Shown one piece after another: positions 1-7,911 of a stretch of 39,371 nt of DNA. The DNA lies in NCBI GenBank assembly GCA_046542355.1, contig JBKHBN010000014.1, forward strand, positions 1 to 39,371. The letters run 5' to 3'. Each line of letters begins with the position of its first letter. Within the stretch, counting starts at the first letter, position 1. The notes below the pieces were generated by a model. That model was not told the origin of the DNA, made no database searches, and saw nothing but the letters and a program-made list of their open reading frames with translations. The position numbers were made by a program, and so were the translations under genes. The DNA comes from UBA1672 sp046542355 (GTDB taxonomy: Bacteria > Pseudomonadota > Alphaproteobacteria > Micavibrionales > Micavibrionaceae).

Positions 1-152
1 AAATCCACCTTAATTCCGCCGCATACCTGTCCAATCAAACAGGACCACATCAGTCATCACAGATATCCTTGTTGTCGTTTACCCCAACAACAAATATACC
101 CAAAAGCGCCATAGCCATAACAGACGCCCTTCACCAGACGGTTACAAAAAAG
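1..152. other. Unassigned left edge, no gene recognised
   Basis: No open frame of convincing length and no recognisable protein is seen here. It lies directly upstream of the broken IS30 transposase and may include the left end of that insertion sequence or another remnant, but I could not identify a terminal inverted repeat with confidence. Confidence 0.3.
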
Positions 153-1017
153 CACACACATTTAACGCTCGATGATTGAACCGTCACCACTCAACCATCT
201 ATCGAGAAATACAGCGAAACAGCTATTGGGATGCTGAAGATAATAAAAACAACGATTACTATCCTTTATGCGCTCAGGAGTTTTATCGACGACGGCGTCA
301 AACTATGCGGTTACTGTGGCGTAATGTTGAATTACAAAAGTTTGTTCGTAATGTTGAATTACAAAAGTTTGTTATTGAGAAGCTGAAATCTTATTGGGCA
401 CCTGAGCAGATTGCAGGCTATTTGAAACGTCTCGGAATACGTGGTTTTTATGCCTGTATGGAGACAATCGAGGACTATATTGCAGGAGGCCTCGTGGCAG
501 CCGTGTTCCAGAGTATCACGGTATTGATTTTAGGCCTGAGATTATTGATACACGTAAACCTTTGGATACTGGGAGGGTGATTTGATGATTTTTTCTCGTG
601 AAAATGGAAAAACCAACCTTACCTCACTTATTGAACGTAAAACTTGCTAAAAACGACAACAGGCGTCCAGATCCAGTTATAAAAACGATCGGAAAGAAGC
701 TATCAGAAATGCTTTCAGAGATAACAAAAACCATCACTTTCGACAGAGGAATTGAATTTATGAGCTATCCCCTACTACATAAGAAACTTGGAATGGATAG
801 CTATTTTTGTGATCCACAAGCCCCGTGGCAAAAAGGTGCTGTTGAGTGCAATAACAAGAGAATACGACGTTTTTTACCCTCTCATACAAATCTGAATGAG
901 GTTTCGAACGCTGATCTCTACGCGATCAGCGTTATCATGAATAATACGCCGAGGAAGTGTCTGGGATACAAGACACCGCAAGAGGTTCTGGATGAATATT
1001 TACTTCAAAACGCATGA
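153..1017 (+). pseudogene. IS30-family transposase, broken by frameshifts and stops
   Basis: Pieces of one IS30-type DDE transposase lie in order but in different frames. A short N-terminal scrap reads HTHLTLDD at 153-176. It is followed by a frame change at about 176, with roughly 20 residues missing by comparison with the family, into the helix-turn-helix piece NRHHSTIYREIQRN. Then comes the region FVIEKLKSYWAPEQIAGYLK, and after another frame change GIDFRPEIIDTRKPLD ending in tandem stops near 580-590. Then ENGKTNLTSLIERKTC follows in yet another frame. The catalytic-core C-terminus (598-1017) keeps TFDRGIEF, CDPQAPWQKGAVE (the DDE glutamate) and a YKTPQEVLDEY tail. A perfect 27-bp tandem duplication (320-373) adds nine in-frame codons. 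The element cannot make an intact transposase. The family call is firm; the exact boundaries are not. Confidence 0.85.
320..373. repeat. Perfect 27-bp tandem duplication inside the IS30 remnant
   Basis: The units 320-346 and 347-373 are identical and directly adjacent. They repeat the peptide RNVELQKFV in frame. This looks like a recent slippage or duplication event in a gene that is already dead. Confidence 0.95.
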
Positions 1018-1022
1018 AGCAT

Positions 1023-1190
1023 ATTATGGGGTATCAAAATTTCGCGTTTGGCCTAGAGATTCCAACCTTTGCATGGTATCAGCGCAAATTCAGACGCATG
1101 TGCATCAAGTGGGAGCGCAAAGCCACGCCATGGAACGGTTTCCTTTCTCTCGCTCTCTCATATTATTGGATAACTAAATTACTGGGATAG
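1023..1190 (+). pseudogene. 3' fragment of an IS5-like transposase
   Basis: In the frame ending with the TAG at 1188-1190 the sequence reads coherently as a transposase C-terminus: GLEIPTFAWYQRKFRRMC, then IKWERKATPWNGFLSLALSYYW. The pattern of paired arginines, a basic WER/YE-type stretch and a hydrophobic FLxLAL helix is typical of the end of IS5-group DDE transposases. No N-terminal or catalytic part is present. The fragment directly follows the IS30 remnant and ends 25 bp before the merR stop. Family assignment is by pattern only; another IS group is possible. Confidence 0.55.
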
Positions 1191-1214
1191 GTTCTGAAAA
1201 TATTCATCAGGAAA

Positions 1215-1778
1215 TTAACGTCGGTTTTTGACCATACCGCGCAGTTCCTTGAGTTCAGCCAGCACCTGCTCAAGTGCCTGCCTTTGCTCGGCTGTCAGGT
1301 TTTGCGCTGCTCCGGTGGAGGATTCGCTTTGCGCATCTTGTTTTTGAATTTTAGTCTGGGCATCCAATGCGCTTGCACTGTCTTCTCCGGAAAACATGGC
1401 CACGATTTGCTTCTTACCAGCTTCACGTAACAGCTTTTGTACACCTTTGATCGTATAGCCCTCTATATATAGAAGTGCATATACAGCCTTGAGGAGGTCT
1501 ACATCCTCCGGACGGTAGTAGCGCCGCCCTCCCCCGCGTTTTAACGGCTTTAGCTGCGAGAATTTTGTTTCCCAGAAGCGCAACACATGTTGTTTAACGC
1601 CCAGCTCATCGGCCACCTCACTGATTGTTCTAAAAGCCGCCGCTGATTTTTTGCTACGGGCGCTTCTTTGCGCTGCTCCGGCGCTGCCCGTACTTTTGTT
1701 GTAAGACGTTTTGCGCGGTGACAAAGGTTCGCCATCACTGCTCTTTACTTTTAAGCCCTTTGTCATATCTGCGCACAT
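1215..1778 (-). CDS. MerR-family transcriptional regulator
   Basis: A 187-residue protein. Residues 1-48 are a low-complexity basic/Ser-rich leader. A MerR winged-helix domain runs from about 50 to 120 (TISEVADELGVKQHVLRFWE, then GGGRRYYRPEDVDLLKAVY, then a YTIKGVQKLL helix). The C-terminus is Gln/Ser-rich and ends in a charged helix likely to dimerise (LEQVLAELKELRGMVK). No cysteines suited to metal sensing are visible, so the effector is unknown. ATG start at 1778 has AGGA five to six bases upstream. It sits about 100 bp downstream of ihfA on the same strand, an arrangement common in alphaproteobacteria, so it is probably at the end of the fabH-ihfA transcript or has its own promoter near the 18-bp repeats at 1792-1825. 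Confidence 0.9.
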   Translation of the reverse strand: MCADMTKGLKVKSSDGEPLSPRKTSYNKSTGSAGAAQRSARSKKSAAAFRTISEVADELGVKQHVLRFWETKFSQLKPLKRGGGRRYYRPEDVDLLKAVYALLYIEGYTIKGVQKLLREAGKKQIVAMFSGEDSASALDAQTKIQKQDAQSESSTGAAQNLTAEQRQALEQVLAELKELRGMVKNRR

Positions 1779-1791
1779 TTTTTCCTATACC

Positions 1792-1825
1792 TTTCTAAAA
1801 TAACATGCTTTTCTAAAATAACATG
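1792..1825. repeat. Two direct repeats of TTTCTAAAATAACATG, period 18 bp
   Basis: Identical 16-base units at 1792-1807 and 1810-1825, just upstream of the merR start. They could be operator half-sites for the MerR protein or a simple slippage duplication. The sequence shows the repeat; the role is inference. Confidence 0.75.
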
Positions 1826-1874
1826 TCTGCCCTGCTTATGGTTTTCCAACCAAAAAGAGCAAATTTTTCCTTTT

Positions 1875-2171
1875 TTATCTTCCTTTATTCACGCGATCTT
1901 TGAGCACATGTGACGCTCTGAACACCAGAACCTTGCGCGGCAAAATCGGTACCTCTACACCGGTTTTCGGGTTGCGTCCGATTCGCTCGCCTTTTTGACG
2001 GATGGTGAAGCTACCAAAAGAAGAAATTTTTACATTCTCCCCCTTAATCAGCGCCTTTGAAATTTCATCGAGTACCGACTCCACAAGCTCAGCTGATTCG
2101 TTGCGAGACAAACCGACCTCTTCGTATACTGCTTCTGCCAGATCGGCGCGAGTAACCGTGCGACTTTCCAT
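1875..2171 (-). CDS. ihfA: Integration host factor subunit alpha
   Basis: A 98-residue HU/IHF-fold DNA-bending protein. The family signature is complete: the N-terminal helices (VTRADLAEAVYEEVGLSRNE), the KISSFGSFTIRQK strand pair, the beta-arm motif GRNPKTG at 65-71 followed by VPILPRKVLVFRAS, and a short basic tail. The context (fabH upstream, MerR downstream) and the GRNPKTGVEVPI arm point to IHF-alpha rather than HU. It would pair with IHF-beta, not in this window, to bend DNA at promoters and recombination sites. ATG has GGAG about nine bases upstream. A small perfect inverted repeat (TCTTGT/ACAAGA, 2185-2201) lies just before the start and may be part of the leader. Confidence 0.95.
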   Translation of the reverse strand: MESRTVTRADLAEAVYEEVGLSRNESAELVESVLDEISKALIKGENVKISSFGSFTIRQKGERIGRNPKTGVEVPILPRKVLVFRASHVLKDRVNKGR

Positions 2172-2345
2172 TTTTTTTACTCCATCTTGTGTATGACAAG
2201 ATTATCGACTCGAAATGATATCGTCAATCTCAGCCTTGCGGATAACCACAAAAAAATGATTCAATTCAATGAGTAAAGATGCTTCTTTGACAGGGAGCCT
2301 GTAAAATCGCGCCGGTTTTATACGGTTTGGTTCCTGTGGAGTGTT

Positions 2346-3320
2346 CTACAGACGCACTAGCGCCGAGCCCCATGTTAAGCCGCCCCCCAGCGCTTCAAAC
2401 AAAACCAGATCCCCCTGCTTTACCGGGCCGCGGCGCATTGATTCGTCTAATGCCAGAGGAATAGAAGCTGCTGAGGTATTACCGTGGTTGTGAACTGTGA
2501 CAACTACTTTTTCCATGTCAAAGCCGAGTTTTTTGGCTGTTGATTCAATAATGCGTATATTGGCCTGATGAGGGATAAGCCAGTCAATCTCGGATACATT
2601 TGTGCCATTATGCTCCAAGGCCTTAATCACTGCACTGCTCATCAAGTTGACGGCCTGTTTAAAGACCTCGCGCCCGTGCATTACAATGTGTCCGCTTTTG
2701 CCGCCTGTGCACACGCCGCCATCGGTGTATAAAATATCTTTATATGTGCCGTCAGCATAAAGATGTGTGGAGAGAATTCCCTGCCTTTGCTGTTCTTCGG
2801 GTTGATCCATGCGCTCCAAGATAACCGCTCCTGCGCCATCGCCAAATAAAACGCAGGTGGTGCGATCGTTCCAGTTAAGAATTGCGCTTAGCTTTTCAGC
2901 GCCAATGACCAAAATGCGTTTTGCCTGACCGGACTTGATCAGGGCATCAGCGGTGCTCAGGGCGTAGATAAACCCCGTGCAAACCGCTTGCATATCAAAA
3001 GCCAGTCCTGCCGGGACGCCCAGCGCTGCTTGTACAATTACAGCTGTTGAGGGAAAGGTTCGATCCGGCGTTGTTGTGGCAACGATAATACCATCTATGG
3101 CAGATGGAGAAAGACCAGCCTGTTTCAATGCGCTGCGCGCTGCTTTCACAGCCATATGTGATGTGAATTCCTCTTGCGCGGCGATGTGGCGCTGACGAAT
3201 GCCGCTGCGCTGAAAGATCCATTCATCCGATGTATCAACAAATTCCTCCATCTCTTTGTTTGTTAATACTTTTTCCGGAAGATAGCTCCCAGTGGCAATA
3301 ATACGCGAATATGTCGGCAT
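2346..3320 (-). CDS. fabH: 3-oxoacyl-[ACP] synthase III (KAS III)
   Basis: Condenses acetyl-CoA with malonyl-ACP to start fatty acid synthesis. The catalytic triad is visible: Cys114 (QAVCTGF), His251 (IPHQANIRI) and Asn281 (HNHGNTS). Length 324 residues is normal. I chose the ATG at 3320 (MPTYSRIIATGSYLPE). The in-frame TTG 12 bases upstream lies inside the Shine-Dalgarno run GAGGAGG, although the resulting spacing is short. plsX ends 30 bases upstream on the same strand, so the two genes are surely cotranscribed, as in many bacteria. Confidence 0.96.
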   Translation of the reverse strand: MPTYSRIIATGSYLPEKVLTNKEMEEFVDTSDEWIFQRSGIRQRHIAAQEEFTSHMAVKAARSALKQAGLSPSAIDGIIVATTTPDRTFPSTAVIVQAALGVPAGLAFDMQAVCTGFIYALSTADALIKSGQAKRILVIGAEKLSAILNWNDRTTCVLFGDGAGAVILERMDQPEEQQRQGILSTHLYADGTYKDILYTDGGVCTGGKSGHIVMHGREVFKQAVNLMSSAVIKALEHNGTNVSEIDWLIPHQANIRIIESTAKKLGFDMEKVVVTVHNHGNTSAASIPLALDESMRRGPVKQGDLVLFEALGGGLTWGSALVRL

Positions 3321-3350
3321 GTGCCTCCTCAACGTTTGATCAACAGGCTC

Positions 3351-4445
3351 TTACACAGCCTTTTTTATGGTTATTTTCTCTTCTTGCTCAATAAGATGTC
3401 CGATTTCCTTGCTGATCTGGTCTATATAGCCTTGCCGTGCAAGCCTGACTGCCAAAATGACGGCATTGGAAAAGCCAAGCGCATCGGCGCCGCCATGGCT
3501 TTTAATACAAAGCCCGTTTAGACCAAGAAAGACACCGCCGTTATAACGTCTTGGATCAAGGCGCTTTTTCAAGATACGCAAAGAGAAAAAGGCAAAAATT
3601 CCACCTAGAATCGCAAGTGGATTTGATGAAAAGGCTTCAGTAAAATAATGTTTTGTGAGCGAGCCCATCCCTTCTGCTGTTTTCAATGCTATGTTACCGG
3701 CGTAGCCATCAGTCACAATGACATCAACGCTTCCCTTACCGATATCATTTCCTTCAACAAATCCCTTATATTCTCCGGGGAATGTGATGTTAGAGAGAAT
3801 TTGTGCGGCTATGCGGACATGATCGGGGCCTTTTGTATCCTCAGAGCCAATATTCAAGATGCCAACGCTGGGGCGTTCGATCTTTTTTTGAGCTCTGGCA
3901 AATATAGAGCCAAGAATTGCAAACTGAACCAGCGATTCGCCGTCAACCAGTACATTTGCCCCCAGATCCAGAACGATGGTATCGCTTTTAATTCCGGGCA
4001 TCAAGGACGCAAGTGCAGGCCGACGCACACCAGGCACAGCTTTTAAGACTGTTTTAGACAGAGCCATAAGCGCTCCGGTATTTCCAGCCGAAACAACAGC
4101 CTGTGCTTTTTGATTTTTAACCGCCTCAATGGCCATGCGCATACTGGATCCCTTGCTGGCACGCAAGGCAACCGAGGGCTTGTCATCGTTTCCTATAACC
4201 TTCTCGGCGTGGCTAACGCTGGATCGTTCTTTTAAAGCCGGATGGCGTTTAAGATGTTGATTAATTATTTTTTCATCGCCGCATATAATAAAATGCAGGT
4301 AGGGACGCCCTTCCAGAGCCATTGATAAAGCCGGAATGACAACGCTCGGACCGTGGTCGCCCCCCATAGCATCAATAGCGATCGTGACATGATGTGATCT
4401 TTTTGTATCAGACAAGAAACCGTTTCCTGTGTTAACCAAGCACAT
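3351..4445 (-). CDS. plsX: Phosphate acyltransferase PlsX
   Basis: Makes acyl-phosphate from acyl-ACP, the donor for glycerol-3-phosphate acylation in phospholipid synthesis; a peripheral membrane enzyme. Recognised by the N-terminal IAIDAMGGDHGP, the VVSAGNTGALMA segment, VLDLGANV, LNIGSEDTKG and the C-terminal NGLCIKSHGGAD motif. From the ATG at 4445 it is 364 residues. An in-frame GTG at 4466 would add seven residues, and the core alignment really begins at about HVTIAIDAMGG, so a start further in is also possible. It lies 190 bases downstream of rpmF and just ahead of fabH. Confidence 0.95.
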   Translation of the reverse strand: MCLVNTGNGFLSDTKRSHHVTIAIDAMGGDHGPSVVIPALSMALEGRPYLHFIICGDEKIINQHLKRHPALKERSSVSHAEKVIGNDDKPSVALRASKGSSMRMAIEAVKNQKAQAVVSAGNTGALMALSKTVLKAVPGVRRPALASLMPGIKSDTIVLDLGANVLVDGESLVQFAILGSIFARAQKKIERPSVGILNIGSEDTKGPDHVRIAAQILSNITFPGEYKGFVEGNDIGKGSVDVIVTDGYAGNIALKTAEGMGSLTKHYFTEAFSSNPLAILGGIFAFFSLRILKKRLDPRRYNGGVFLGLNGLCIKSHGGADALGFSNAVILAVRLARQGYIDQISKEIGHLIEQEEKITIKKAV

Positions 4446-4550
4446 GCCATCTTTACCTTTTGGCACTGTGCAAAACCAGGGTTACTTATAAAACAAACAA
4501 CCTGATTTGCAAACCCCGTCTCTATCATTGTTTGCTTAACTATAAAAAAT

Positions 4551-4590
4551 ACACGCCCGACTTGTGCCGGACGACGTCTTTTTCGGGCCT
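4551..4590 (-). terminator. Possible weak terminator between rpmF and plsX
   Basis: GCCCGA (4555-4560) and TCGGGC (4583-4588) can pair with a loop of about 22 bases. On the minus strand they are followed by a stretch rich in T. The stem is only six pairs, so this may instead be a partial attenuator or chance. Confidence 0.3.
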
Positions 4591-4635
4591 ATACATACCC
4601 CTGCCTGCCTATAAGCTCTTATGTACAATTAAAGC

Positions 4636-4815
4636 TTAATCAGGCTCTTCAATGACCTGACGCCCTTTGTACATACCGGTTTTCAGATCAATGTGATGGC
4701 GGCGCACCGGCTCCCCCGTGTTACTGTCTTCCGACCAGTTTTCAACACTTAAAGCATCATGTGCCCTGCGCATATTACGCTTTGACTTTGTTGTTTTTCT
4801 CTTTGGTACAGCCAT
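4636..4815 (-). CDS. rpmF: 50S ribosomal protein L32
   Basis: A 59-codon gene reading MAVPKRKTTKSKRNMRRAHD at the N-terminus and HHIDLKTGMYKGRQVIEEPD at the C-terminus. This is the full alphaproteobacterial L32 pattern (MAVPKRK, SKRxMRRxHDAL, RRHHIDLKTGMY). It has no cysteines, so it is the non-zinc form. It lies in its usual place between the yceD/DUF177 gene and plsX, as in the classical yceD-rpmF-plsX-fabH cluster. The 177-bp gap upstream may hold its own promoter. Confidence 0.95.
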   Translation of the reverse strand: MAVPKRKTTKSKRNMRRAHDALSVENWSEDSNTGEPVRRHHIDLKTGMYKGRQVIEEPD

Positions 4816-4919
4816 TGGTCTATCCCTTGTATTCTAACTTTTGTGTATTCAAAACTCTTGTTTTTGCGGCAAAGACTAATGCAATATCGCGCTTTGCTGA
4901 ATTTTCCTGTGAAGACAGG

Positions 4920-4948
4920 GTAATACATAAAAATATGCCTGATAGCAA
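4920..4948 (-). promoter_or_regulatory. Candidate sigma-70-like promoter for rpmF-plsX-fabH
   Basis: On the minus strand TTGCTA (4943-4948) and TATTAC (4920-4925) are separated by 17 bases, in the gap between yceD and rpmF. Each hexamer matches four of six consensus bases. The spacing is ideal but the match is modest, so this is a candidate only. Confidence 0.35.
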
Positions 4949-4992
4949 GGAAATTGTTTAATAACACCCCTGATTTTCAGACAAAGTACGCT

Positions 4993-5601
4993 CTAGCCTT
5001 TTCCCTTTTCAGCCGTTTTCCAGTCTTTAAGCGCTGCAAAGGGATTCTTATACATCTCCTGATTATCTGTCAGGGGCTTATCCTGATTGTCGTGTACAGC
5101 CTCTTCCTTGCGTGGATAAGGATTCAAAGACAAAGATAAATGTTGTGTGGCAAGCTCTCCCAAATCGATTTTACCGTCTATTATTTTTTCGGGGTCGTCG
5201 CACTCCTCAAGCATGGGCTGCTCGTTCTTTTCCTGCGGACTCATACGTTCTATTCTGGCTTTTGTAAAAGACACCGCATCACTGGGCTGAGCAAACCATG
5301 CCTCAAACTCGTCTTCAATATGCTCTGCAACAGGTTCCAGCGTTACCACGCAGCGCTGCTGAACCTCAGCATTAATTTTTCCTGCTACATGAATGACCTT
5401 GCTGACAGGATTGCGGCTTATATTGTAGTGAACCTTCATATAGTCAATTGCATATAAATCAAGCCGATTACATAAGACCGGCTCACTCTCAGGGGGCAGG
5501 GTTATATCCAGCTTCAGTGGCTTGTCCCCTATATCCTCGGCAGAGATGTGCTCCGACCATTCCTGATGAGATGCTGTTGTGGCTTTTGTTAATTCTGTCA
5601 T
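4993..5601 (-). CDS. yceD: DUF177 (YceD) family protein
   Basis: A 202-residue protein of the YceD/DUF177 family, a partner of the rpmF operon; in plants and bacteria members are linked to large-subunit rRNA maturation. The diagnostic core is CVVTLEPVAEHIEDEFEAWF (the C-x-V-T-L-E-P turn). It is followed by an acidic stretch with a DDPEKIIDGKIDLGELATQHL block and the C-terminal NPFAALKDWK tail. Its ATG overlaps the stop of the upstream Cbp3-like gene by four bases (ATGA), so the two are translationally coupled. rpmF follows after 177 bases. Confidence 0.9.
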   Translation of the reverse strand: MTELTKATTASHQEWSEHISAEDIGDKPLKLDITLPPESEPVLCNRLDLYAIDYMKVHYNISRNPVSKVIHVAGKINAEVQQRCVVTLEPVAEHIEDEFEAWFAQPSDAVSFTKARIERMSPQEKNEQPMLEECDDPEKIIDGKIDLGELATQHLSLSLNPYPRKEEAVHDNQDKPLTDNQEMYKNPFAALKDWKTAEKGKG

Positions 5602-6224
5602 TTTAGCCTTGTCGTTTCTGTGCTCTTTGTGGTGGTGCTTTGTTTTTGTTCCTTTTTCAATAGTGGACTGTTATCAAATTTAATGTGTCCTTGCATTATT
5701 TTTTTTACTCTATGCGCTGATTTATCGCGAATGTTGGCTTGTAGAAAATTATTCATTATTTCCATATTTTCCTGATCGGGTGACTCAGTTACTGTTCCGT
5801 ATAGATTCCGCATGAGCGTCTTTTTCGTGGCGTTGATGCCCTGTTGTTCTTGTGCTATCGCTTCCTGGTAAGCATGCATTCGCCCATTAAAAGCCTTCAT
5901 CATGCGTTTAACCTGTCTTGGAATACTGGCATCCCCTATTCCGATTTCCCGTAAACTTTGCTCCATATCAGCAAACATCCGATCAAAAATTGCCTGTGAT
6001 ACGGCCTTGGATCTTCGGTCTGTGCCCGCCATCAGGATATGCAAAATGATAAAGATATGAAGCAATAAAAGATCAAAACGACCATCAAATGTGTCGGGCA
6101 CGGCTGCGCGCGTATAAAATATCTCTTTTCTGCTGTTGGTCATGGCGCTTGAGTATAAACCTTCGGCAATGGCGGCCATTTTGTGTTTTTGTTCCCTATT
6201 TTTCTTGAATAATTCAAAGAACAT
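5598..6224 (-). CDS. Ubiquinol-cytochrome c chaperone family protein (Cbp3-like)
   Basis: A 208-residue protein matching the ubiquinol-cytochrome c chaperone family (mitochondrial Cbp3/UQCC1 relatives). In mitochondria these help cytochrome b maturation and assembly of complex III. Recognisable features are an N-terminal YSSAMTNSRKEIFYT segment, then FDGRFDLLLLHIFIILHIL, the FDRMFADMEQSLREIGIGD block and VKRMMKAFNGRMHAYQEA. The C-terminus is basic and Lys/Thr-rich. It is the first gene of the yceD-linked transcript and is divergent from bamE with 94 bases between. Its presence implies the cell has a bc1 complex. Confidence 0.88.
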   Translation of the reverse strand: MFFELFKKNREQKHKMAAIAEGLYSSAMTNSRKEIFYTRAAVPDTFDGRFDLLLLHIFIILHILMAGTDRRSKAVSQAIFDRMFADMEQSLREIGIGDASIPRQVKRMMKAFNGRMHAYQEAIAQEQQGINATKKTLMRNLYGTVTESPDQENMEIMNNFLQANIRDKSAHRVKKIMQGHIKFDNSPLLKKEQKQSTTTKSTETTRLK

Positions 6225-6318
6225 GAATATTTACTCTGGGCTTTTGATGGAAATATGATTACGCTTTGCTCTTGAAGCTCTTGGTCAATCTAGCACTAAT
6301 ACATTAGCAGGGGAAGCC

Positions 6319-6795
6319 ATGCAAAAAAAAGTATCTTGTCTTTTTCATATTCTTTGTGTTGGCGCGGCGCTTGGGAGTGGTAGCTTTCTCCTGAGTGGCT
6401 GCACCCCTGTTGTGTCCCAGCATGGCAATCTAGTGGAGGATTACAGGATTGAAGACGTAAAGGTTGGGGAAAGCTCACGCTCTGATGTACTTAGGGTTTT
6501 GGGATCTCCAACCACACAATCTACTTTTAACCCTGACATCTGGTATTACATAGGGCAGGAAACAGAGAAATACGGCATTCTTGACCAGGAAGTCACAGAA
6601 GAGCGCATTATTGTTGTTACTTTTGATGAGCAGGGGCTTGTTCGCGAGATTCGTCCTGTTTCCGGCGAACGTCAAGATATTCCCTATGCGCGCTCTAAAA
6701 CACCTACGCATGGAAACAGCATGACCGTCATGCAGCAGCTCCTTGGCAATCTTGGCCGCTTTAATACGTCGGAAACGAGCGCAACGGATTACTAA
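6319..6795 (+). CDS. bamE: Outer membrane assembly lipoprotein BamE (SmpA/OmlA)
   Basis: A 158-residue lipoprotein of the outer-membrane beta-barrel assembly machine. It has a signal sequence with lipobox LLSGC (acylated Cys28). The SmpA/OmlA fold follows: the DYRIEDVKVGESSRSDVLRVLGSPT segment and the WYYIGQETEKYGILDQEVTEERI segment. The C-terminus is a low-complexity extension of about 40 residues. The AGGGGAAGCC before the ATG provides a ribosome site. It is divergent from the Cbp3-like chaperone, a conserved alphaproteobacterial arrangement, and converges on the FliL-like gene with only 28 bases between stops. Confidence 0.93.
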   Translation: MQKKVSCLFHILCVGAALGSGSFLLSGCTPVVSQHGNLVEDYRIEDVKVGESSRSDVLRVLGSPTTQSTFNPDIWYYIGQETEKYGILDQEVTEERIIVVTFDEQGLVREIRPVSGERQDIPYARSKTPTHGNSMTVMQQLLGNLGRFNTSETSATDY

Positions 6796-6823
6796 ATATG
6801 CAAAGATGAGGTATTGAAGCCAC

Positions 6824-7243
6824 TTATATCGGGCGTTGCTGAATCATCTGCAAGAGGACTTCCGTCTCAATATCGTGTCCCAGCACTTCATCTGTGATCT
6901 CATTGAGGCGTTGTTTGATCATTTGTACCTGAATGATCCCATTTTTTAGTGCAGCGTGGCGGTTTAAAATGCCGTACATATCCTGAATATAGGCATCGGT
7001 CAAACGTGGTGTCACCTGTTTTACGCGCTCTGCATTATCCCCATCAACTTCGATTGCAACCACCATACTAACGACCTGTTGCACACCGTTATCGTCAATA
7101 ATTGGCAGCAAAAGCGGGTTTAGCTTTACATACTGCGCTACGCCGACGTCCCCCTTCTTTTCAGCAGCAAGTGCCGTTAGGGATATTGCTGATCCCAAGG
7201 CTATAAAAATACATAAGCTGAATATTTTCTTCACTTTTTGCAT
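6824..7243 (-). CDS. Secreted FliL-like protein
   Basis: A 139-residue protein with a cleavable-looking signal peptide (KKIFSLCIFIALGSAISLTA, cut near ALA-A at 26-27). Its mature part matches the periplasmic half of FliL: YVKLNPLLLPI, then VVAIEVDG, then a helix with VKQVTPRLTDAYIQDMYGIL and a LNEITDEVLG-x-x-I-E-VLLQMIQQRPI ending. True FliL keeps an uncleaved N-terminal membrane anchor and touches the MotAB stator; here the first helix looks short and cleavable, so it may be soluble in the periplasm. It lies 153 bases downstream of nusB, and motAB is in the same window. Function is not certain. Confidence 0.6.
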   Translation of the reverse strand: MQKVKKIFSLCIFIALGSAISLTALAAEKKGDVGVAQYVKLNPLLLPIIDDNGVQQVVSMVVAIEVDGDNAERVKQVTPRLTDAYIQDMYGILNRHAALKNGIIQVQMIKQRLNEITDEVLGHDIETEVLLQMIQQRPI

Positions 7244-7396
7244 TTTTTTGTTCTTCCCTGCTTTTCAATCTGGTACTTACGAGGTACTTTTTCGCACGTG
7301 CAGCAAAACTCCACTATATTATATTAACACGCAATTATTAACATGTGGTTACGTGCTACTGTTTTTCTTAGATAATTTAGTTACAATAGCGGGGGC

Positions 7397-7885
7397 TTAC
7401 CTCAGTGATTTTGAAACGGCGTCCAAAATTCCGTTAACGAAGGCGACTTGTGCCTGAGGATAAAACTCATGTGTTATGTCCAGATAGTCATTCAGGATTA
7501 TGGGGTAATCTGTTTTTGTGTTTTCAAGAATTTCACAGGCACCACACAGAAGAACAGCCTGCAAAAGAGGCTCTATATCTTTTGCCGTATTGATGTGCGC
7601 GCCCAAAATATCTTTAAGCTCAGACCTTCTGTCCTCCAGATTATATAATATTTTTTTAAACAAGCCGCCGTGAGGGAGAATTGTATCCGAAATCCTTACC
7701 ACTTCCGTTCCCTCGTCTATATTTTCAAGCTCATCATCGGTTTGAAGACCCTCTGCAAGATATTCCTCGACGACCATTTGAACAGGCTTTTTGTTATAAA
7801 TCATCTGATAGCATGCCTGCACAGCCATCAGGCGGGCGATAAACTCTTTATTGTTGTTTTTTGTTTTTTGTTTTGGTGTTTTCAT
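7397..7885 (-). CDS. nusB: Transcription antitermination factor NusB
   Basis: A 162-residue all-helical RNA-binding protein of the rRNA antitermination complex (with NusE/S10). The family frame is clear: a basic N-terminus, RLMAVQACYQMIYNKK, the long middle with LYNLEDRRSELKDILGAHI, LLCGACEILENTKTDYPIILNDYLDIT, and the end FVNGILDAVSKSLR. It is the last gene of the ribH side of the riboflavin cluster (26 bases after ribH), as is usual in proteobacteria. A thiL gene, a frequent next neighbour, is not present. Confidence 0.93.
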   Translation of the reverse strand: MKTPKQKTKNNNKEFIARLMAVQACYQMIYNKKPVQMVVEEYLAEGLQTDDELENIDEGTEVVRISDTILPHGGLFKKILYNLEDRRSELKDILGAHINTAKDIEPLLQAVLLCGACEILENTKTDYPIILNDYLDITHEFYPQAQVAFVNGILDAVSKSLR

Positions 7886-7911
7886 GAATGATCCCCTGAT
7901 TTGCCTGTCCC

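Noticed and set aside
2280..2310. ACAGG/CCTGT hairpin downstream of fabH
   Set aside because: It is a five-pair stem with no T-tract on the fabH strand, so it is not a convincing terminator.
3321..3332. TTG start for fabH four codons earlier
   Set aside because: The TTG lies within the Shine-Dalgarno GAGGAGG of the ATG at 3320.
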